Source: CAYJFK01 sp964369475 (GTDB lineage: Bacteria > Bacillota > Clostridia > Oscillospirales > Feifaniaceae). Taken from it: a stretch of DNA of 53,363 bases. This document shows, piece after piece, positions 49,826-53,363 of this stretch. The notes beneath the pieces were generated by a model, which was not told the origin of the DNA, ran no database searches, and worked only from the letters and a program-made list of their open reading frames with translations. Made by a program: the position numbers and the translations under genes. Positions within the stretch are counted from its first letter, which is position 1. Every line of letters begins with the position of its first letter. The DNA is taken from NCBI GenBank assembly GCA_964369475.1, contig CAYJFK010000009.1, positions 1 through 53,363 of the forward strand, in the 5' to 3' direction.

Positions 49826-51664
49826 TTATCCCTTTATAACGCCTGTTTCGGCCGCCTTCTTCTCTGCTCTTGCTCTCTCACCGTGATCAAGCACACGCTT
49901 TCTCATTCTAAGCGACTTTGGAGTTACTTCAAGTAGCTCGTCGGCCGCAAGATATTCAAGGCTGTCCTCAAGGCTAAGTCTGCGGGGCGGTACAAGGCGA
50001 AGTGCATCGTCACTGCCCGAGGCTCTGATATTTGTAACATGCTTTTTCTTGCAAACATTAACTGCAACGTCCTGACCCTTTGGCGATGCGCCGACAATCA
50101 TGCCTGCATAGACAGGAGTGCCTGCATCGATAAAGAGCTCGCCTCGCTCCTGTGCGTTATATAGACCGTATGTTACGGCGTCGCCCGTCTCGAAGGCTAT
50201 AAGTGATCCCTGTGGACGGCGTGAAATGTCGCCCTTATATGGCTCGTAGCTGTGGAATATCGTGTTAAGCACGCCCTCGCCCTTTGTGTCTGTCAAAAAC
50301 TCACTGCGGTAGCCAAAAAGGCCACGCTCGGGCACGAGCATTTCTACTCTCATACGGCTGCCGATCGGTGTCATCTTCAAAAGTTCACCCTTGCGACCGC
50401 CCATTTTTTCCATAACGCTACCGACGGCATTCTCGGGAACGTCGGCAACAATGCGCTCGATGGGCTCGCACATAACACCGTCAATCTCCTTAAAGAGCAC
50501 CTTGGGAGGGCTAACTTGAAGCTCGTATCCCTCTCTGCGCATTGTCTCTATTAGGATAGAAAGATGCATCTCGCCTCGTCCTAAAACTCTAAAGCTGTCG
50601 GCAGTCTCGCCGTCCTCTACATGTAGAGAAACGTCCTTCAAAAGCTCTCTGTAAAGCCTGTCTCTAATCTGACGAGATGTAACAAACTTGCCCTCTTTGC
50701 CTGCAAATGGGCTGTTGTTAACTGCAAAGACCATTTCTACCGTAGGCTCGGAAATCTTTGTAAATGGGAGCGCCTCGGGATTTGTAACATCGCATACCGT
50801 CTTGCCTATATTTATATCATCTATACCTGCAAGGCAAACGATGTCGCCTGCTTTAGACTCCTCGACTTGCACCCTTGCAAGCCCTTCGTACTCGTATAAA
50901 GAGACAATTCTCGCCTTGCGCTCGATGCCCTCTTTAAAGTAGTCGCAAACAGCAACCTCTTGCCCTGCACGCAAAGTTCCTCTCTCGATACGACCTACGG
51001 CAATTCTACCGACATACTCGTTGTAATCGATGGAAGATACCATTATCTGTGTTGGGCCTTCCTTTAGCTCGGGTGGGTCGATGTGCTCGAGTATCTTCTT
51101 AAACAAGGGCTCGAGATTTGTGCCGGGCTCGTATGCCGAAAGGGAAGCTGTGCCCTGTCTGCCCGAGCAGTATATAACGGGGGAGTCTATTTGCTCCTCT
51201 GTTGCATCAAGGTCGAAAAGTAGCTCTAATACTTCTTCTTCGACTTCACCCGGGCGTGCATCGGGGCGGTCGATCTTGTTAACAACAAGAATTATCTTGT
51301 GCCCCATCTCGAGTGCCTTTTGCAAAACAAAACGAGTTTGTGGCATAGGGCCTTCGAATGCGTCTATAAGGAGCAGTACACCGTCTACCATGTTCAGTAC
51401 ACGCTCTACCTCGCCGCCAAAGTCGGCATGGCCGGGGGTGTCGACAATGTTTATCTTTGTGCCCTCGTAGTTGACCGAGGTGTTCTTTGCAAGTATCGTT
51501 ATGCCTCTCTCACGCTCTAGGTCGCCAGAGTCCATAACACGCTCTTGCACCGATTGATTTTCTCTAAATACACCCGACTGCTTTAGCATTTCGTCTACAA
51601 GCGTAGTCTTTCCGTGGTCAACGTGGGCGATGATAGCGATGTTTCTTAGGTTTTCTCTTAACAA
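49826..51664 (-). CDS. typA: Translational GTPase TypA/BipA
   Basis: 612 residues from a TTG at 51664, spaced 8 nt after GGAGG. GTPase motifs: IAHVDHGKTTLVDEM (G1), RGITI (G2), DTPGHADFGG (G3), NKIDRPDA (G4). EF-Tu/EF-G-like domain II, then FHSYEPYKGDISRRPQGSLIAFETGDAVTYGLYNAQERG and a BipA-specific C-terminus. It binds ribosomes and supports assembly and stress growth, especially in the cold. Confidence 0.97.
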   Translation of the reverse strand: MLRENLRNIAIIAHVDHGKTTLVDEMLKQSGVFRENQSVQERVMDSGDLERERGITILAKNTSVNYEGTKINIVDTPGHADFGGEVERVLNMVDGVLLLIDAFEGPMPQTRFVLQKALEMGHKIILVVNKIDRPDARPGEVEEEVLELLFDLDATEEQIDSPVIYCSGRQGTASLSAYEPGTNLEPLFKKILEHIDPPELKEGPTQIMVSSIDYNEYVGRIAVGRIERGTLRAGQEVAVCDYFKEGIERKARIVSLYEYEGLARVQVEESKAGDIVCLAGIDDINIGKTVCDVTNPEALPFTKISEPTVEMVFAVNNSPFAGKEGKFVTSRQIRDRLYRELLKDVSLHVEDGETADSFRVLGRGEMHLSILIETMRREGYELQVSPPKVLFKEIDGVMCEPIERIVADVPENAVGSVMEKMGGRKGELLKMTPIGSRMRVEMLVPERGLFGYRSEFLTDTKGEGVLNTIFHSYEPYKGDISRRPQGSLIAFETGDAVTYGLYNAQERGELFIDAGTPVYAGMIVGASPKGQDVAVNVCKKKHVTNIRASGSDDALRLVPPRRLSLEDSLEYLAADELLEVTPKSLRMRKRVLDHGERARAEKKAAETGVIKG

Positions 51665-51711
51665 AATTTATGCCTCCGATTTTTTCTCTATTATAATATG
51701 TTCTACTAATT

Positions 51712-52986
51712 TTATTTGTCGTTTGTTAGTCCTGCCTTGTCAAGTGCGAAGAATATTAGCGATAGACCCATTCCGACAACTGCCGATAGCGCCATGCCTG
51801 CAAGTCTTATGTTGCCTACATTAATTGCAATGCCCGATAGTCCCACTACAAGTATAACCGATGTTAAGGCAAGATTTCTCGATTTGCCAAAATCTACTTG
51901 CTGGTCTACAAGAATGCGAAGCCCCGATGTGCCTATCATGCCGTAGAGCAGAATTGATATGCCGCCAATAACAGCGCCGGGAATTGTGTTGATAAGAGCG
52001 GCAAGAGGGCCGATAAAGGAAAGCACGATGGAAAATACCGCAGCACCGCCCATTACCCAAACGCTGTAAACGCCCGTTACCGCCATAACGCCGATGTTCT
52101 CGCCGTATGTAGTTGTAGGAACAGCACCGAGCATACCCGAGAGCGCCGACGAAAAGTTGTCTGCAAATATTGTGCGGTGAAGACCCGGATCTTCGATTAG
52201 GTCTGTGCCGACAATCTTGCTCGTTACTACCTGATGGCCGATGTGCTCCGATAGGATAACGAGAAGGGCAGGCATCATAACTATAATTGCGTCCATTTCA
52301 AAAATAGGGGTTTGGAAGTTGGGAATTACAAATAGGTCAACCCCACTCATTGCAGCACCTAAGGATTCGAATGTTACAAGACCTGTAAGTAGCGCCGAAA
52401 CATATCCGCAAACGACAGCAATAAGTATCGGGATTACAGATAAAAAGCCTTTAAACAAAACCTGTCCGAATACCGCAACACCGAGCGTTATAAGAAATAC
52501 TATTACATTTTTGCCGTCGATCTGCTCTACATTTATAAGCCCTGCCGTACTTGCAGCAGTGCCTGCAAGCTCGAGCCCGATTAGAGCAACAACAGGCCCC
52601 ATAGCAGCAGGAGGTAGGACAACATCTATCCACTTTGTTCCAAATTTGTATATAATGCCTGCAACTATACAGCCAACAAGACCTACAACAACAAATCCGC
52701 CCTGTGCCGCTCTAAAGCCGCCCGAATGGTTTGCTATAAGATATAATGTAGGTGCAAGAAAGGCAAAGGAAGAACCGAGATAAGCAGGCGACTTTGCCTT
52801 TGTTATCAAGATAAAAAGCAGTGTTCCAACGCCATTCATAAATAAAACGATAGATGCGTTTATTCCAAAGAGAATAGGAACAAGCACCGATGCGCCAAAC
52901 ATGGCAAACATGTGTTGAAGACTTAGCGGTATAAACTGCCCGAGAGGCGGTTTTTCTCTAATACCTATGATTTTACGACTATTCAT
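51712..52986 (-). CDS. uraA: NCS2-family uracil/xanthine permease
   Basis: 424 residues from ATG 52986, after GGGGGA; the in-frame start at 53031 lies upstream of that site. About 12-14 hydrophobic segments. NCS2 features: PLGQFIPLSLQHMFAMFGASVLVP, SEHIGHQVVTSKI (family Glu/His region), TTTYGENIGVMAVTGVYS (Q/TxxNxG-type motif) and GGISILLYGMIGTSGLRIL. Imports uracil, or possibly xanthine, with protons. pyrE is 50 kb upstream. No purine or PyrR leader was found. Confidence 0.9.
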   Translation of the reverse strand: MNSRKIIGIREKPPLGQFIPLSLQHMFAMFGASVLVPILFGINASIVLFMNGVGTLLFILITKAKSPAYLGSSFAFLAPTLYLIANHSGGFRAAQGGFVVVGLVGCIVAGIIYKFGTKWIDVVLPPAAMGPVVALIGLELAGTAASTAGLINVEQIDGKNVIVFLITLGVAVFGQVLFKGFLSVIPILIAVVCGYVSALLTGLVTFESLGAAMSGVDLFVIPNFQTPIFEMDAIIVMMPALLVILSEHIGHQVVTSKIVGTDLIEDPGLHRTIFADNFSSALSGMLGAVPTTTYGENIGVMAVTGVYSVWVMGGAAVFSIVLSFIGPLAALINTIPGAVIGGISILLYGMIGTSGLRILVDQQVDFGKSRNLALTSVILVVGLSGIAINVGNIRLAGMALSAVVGMGLSLIFFALDKAGLTNDK

Positions 52987-53041
52987 TGTTTTCCCCCAAT
53001 TCTTTTGTGCGGATTTTACCTGTTTTTGCAAAATCCAACCT

Positions 53042-53070
53042 ATTATATCAAATATCTGTCTATGTTACAA
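53042..53070 (-). promoter_or_regulatory. Promoter of the permease gene
   Basis: On the minus strand TTGTAA (53065-53070), 17 bp, TATAAT (53042-53047), 56 bp before the start codon. Confidence 0.6.
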
Positions 53071-53249
53071 CATGTTTTTTGTAGTTTTAATGAATTTGAG
53101 AGGAAATATTAGTTATTTGTGTTAAAACGACATATAAAGTGGCACACATTAATAAAATCTTGGCGATTTATTTAAACTAAATGGCAAATTAAGCCTATAA
53201 ACGCTATGTAAAGCCATTTGCGCCGCCTGCCAAAATGAGTGTTAGTCGG

Positions 53250-53363
53250 TTTACTCCAAGCTGAAGGCGACCTGACACATGTCAGATCGCCTCAGACTGG
53301 AGAAAAACTCAAGCCCATTCGGAAGGAGGGGGAGCGGCGAGGGGGCACCATCAGGGTGCCCTC
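53250..53363 (+). mobile_element. Element copy E with a preceding element end (truncated by window edge)
   Basis: The right-end sequence TTTACTCCAAGCTG (53250-53263) is followed by a 28-bp hairpin AGGCGACCTGACA.../...TCGCCT (53265-53292). A new left end CAGACTGGAGAAAAACTC then starts at 53293 and continues through the GCGGCGAGGGGGCACC core to the window end. It looks like hairpin-separated element ends in tandem. Upstream 53071-53249 is AT-rich and non-coding. Confidence 0.75.

Noticed and set aside
49585..49839. 84-codon ORF across the C-tract
   Set aside because: It has no ribosome site and depends on translating the C homopolymer and terminator.

Overview
The window looks like a chromosome segment of a Gram-positive, probably anaerobic Clostridia-type bacterium. 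The support is Rex, AbrB, TypA, an rpsF-ssb-rpsR operon, a nifS-nifU-mnmA operon, many lipoproteins with Firmicutes-style lipoboxes, strong GGAGG ribosome sites, and frequent TTG/GTG starts. Most of it is housekeeping DNA. There are no rRNA, tRNA or CRISPR features and no complete IS or prophage. I cannot name the species.

Layout. 1-7000 is mainly minus strand: S1-domain protein, pyrE, wecB, a tagO/wecA-like transferase, trpS, a 51-bp tandem repeat array, and gpsA. 7000-12900 holds an exported FMN/FAD reductase lipoprotein with promoter and operator, a truncated phage MuF/PBECR-like fragment, a TetR regulator, an orphan BMP-family lipoprotein, and AbrB. 13197-16151 encodes a large secreted GHL10-amidase fusion. 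16800-25700 holds rnhA, nifS-nifU-mnmA, a HAD phosphatase, mmuM, an acyltransferase-like membrane protein, ychF and an XRE regulator. 25760-32320 holds a B3/B4 protein and a duplicated cassette: amidohydrolase, two repeat lipoproteins, amidohydrolase. 32660-41660 holds trmO, rpsF-ssb-rpsR, a thioesterase, cca-tsaD, rex and an OGG1-type glycosylase. 41800-53363 holds an M23 peptidase, an ECF sigma / membrane anti-sigma / serpin operon, a Cys-rich protein next to a Cys-rich micropeptide, a DUF4349 lipoprotein, typA and a uracil/xanthine permease.

The most unusual content is non-coding. (1) A MITE-like family of about 140-160 bp has imperfect terminal inverted repeats (CAGACTGGAGAAAAA / CAACTTGGAGAAAAA). 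In three copies it sits between two identical copies of a complete terminator hairpin (25, 29 and 35 bp), as if it targets intrinsic terminators and duplicates the whole hairpin. Further copies are diverged, deleted or cut by the window edge. (2) Two diverged intergenic loci (about 16440-16620 and 36440-36615) fold into the same cloverleaf: an 8-bp outer stem around three hairpins, the last with a 22-nt loop containing CTACT and ending GAA. The stems differ in sequence but still pair, so this looks like an undescribed structured RNA or DNA family. (3) A separate candidate small RNA at 35417-35630 has a perfect TTGACA-17-TATAAT promoter and an intrinsic terminator, with no ORF.

All functions are assigned by reading motifs; no database search was run.
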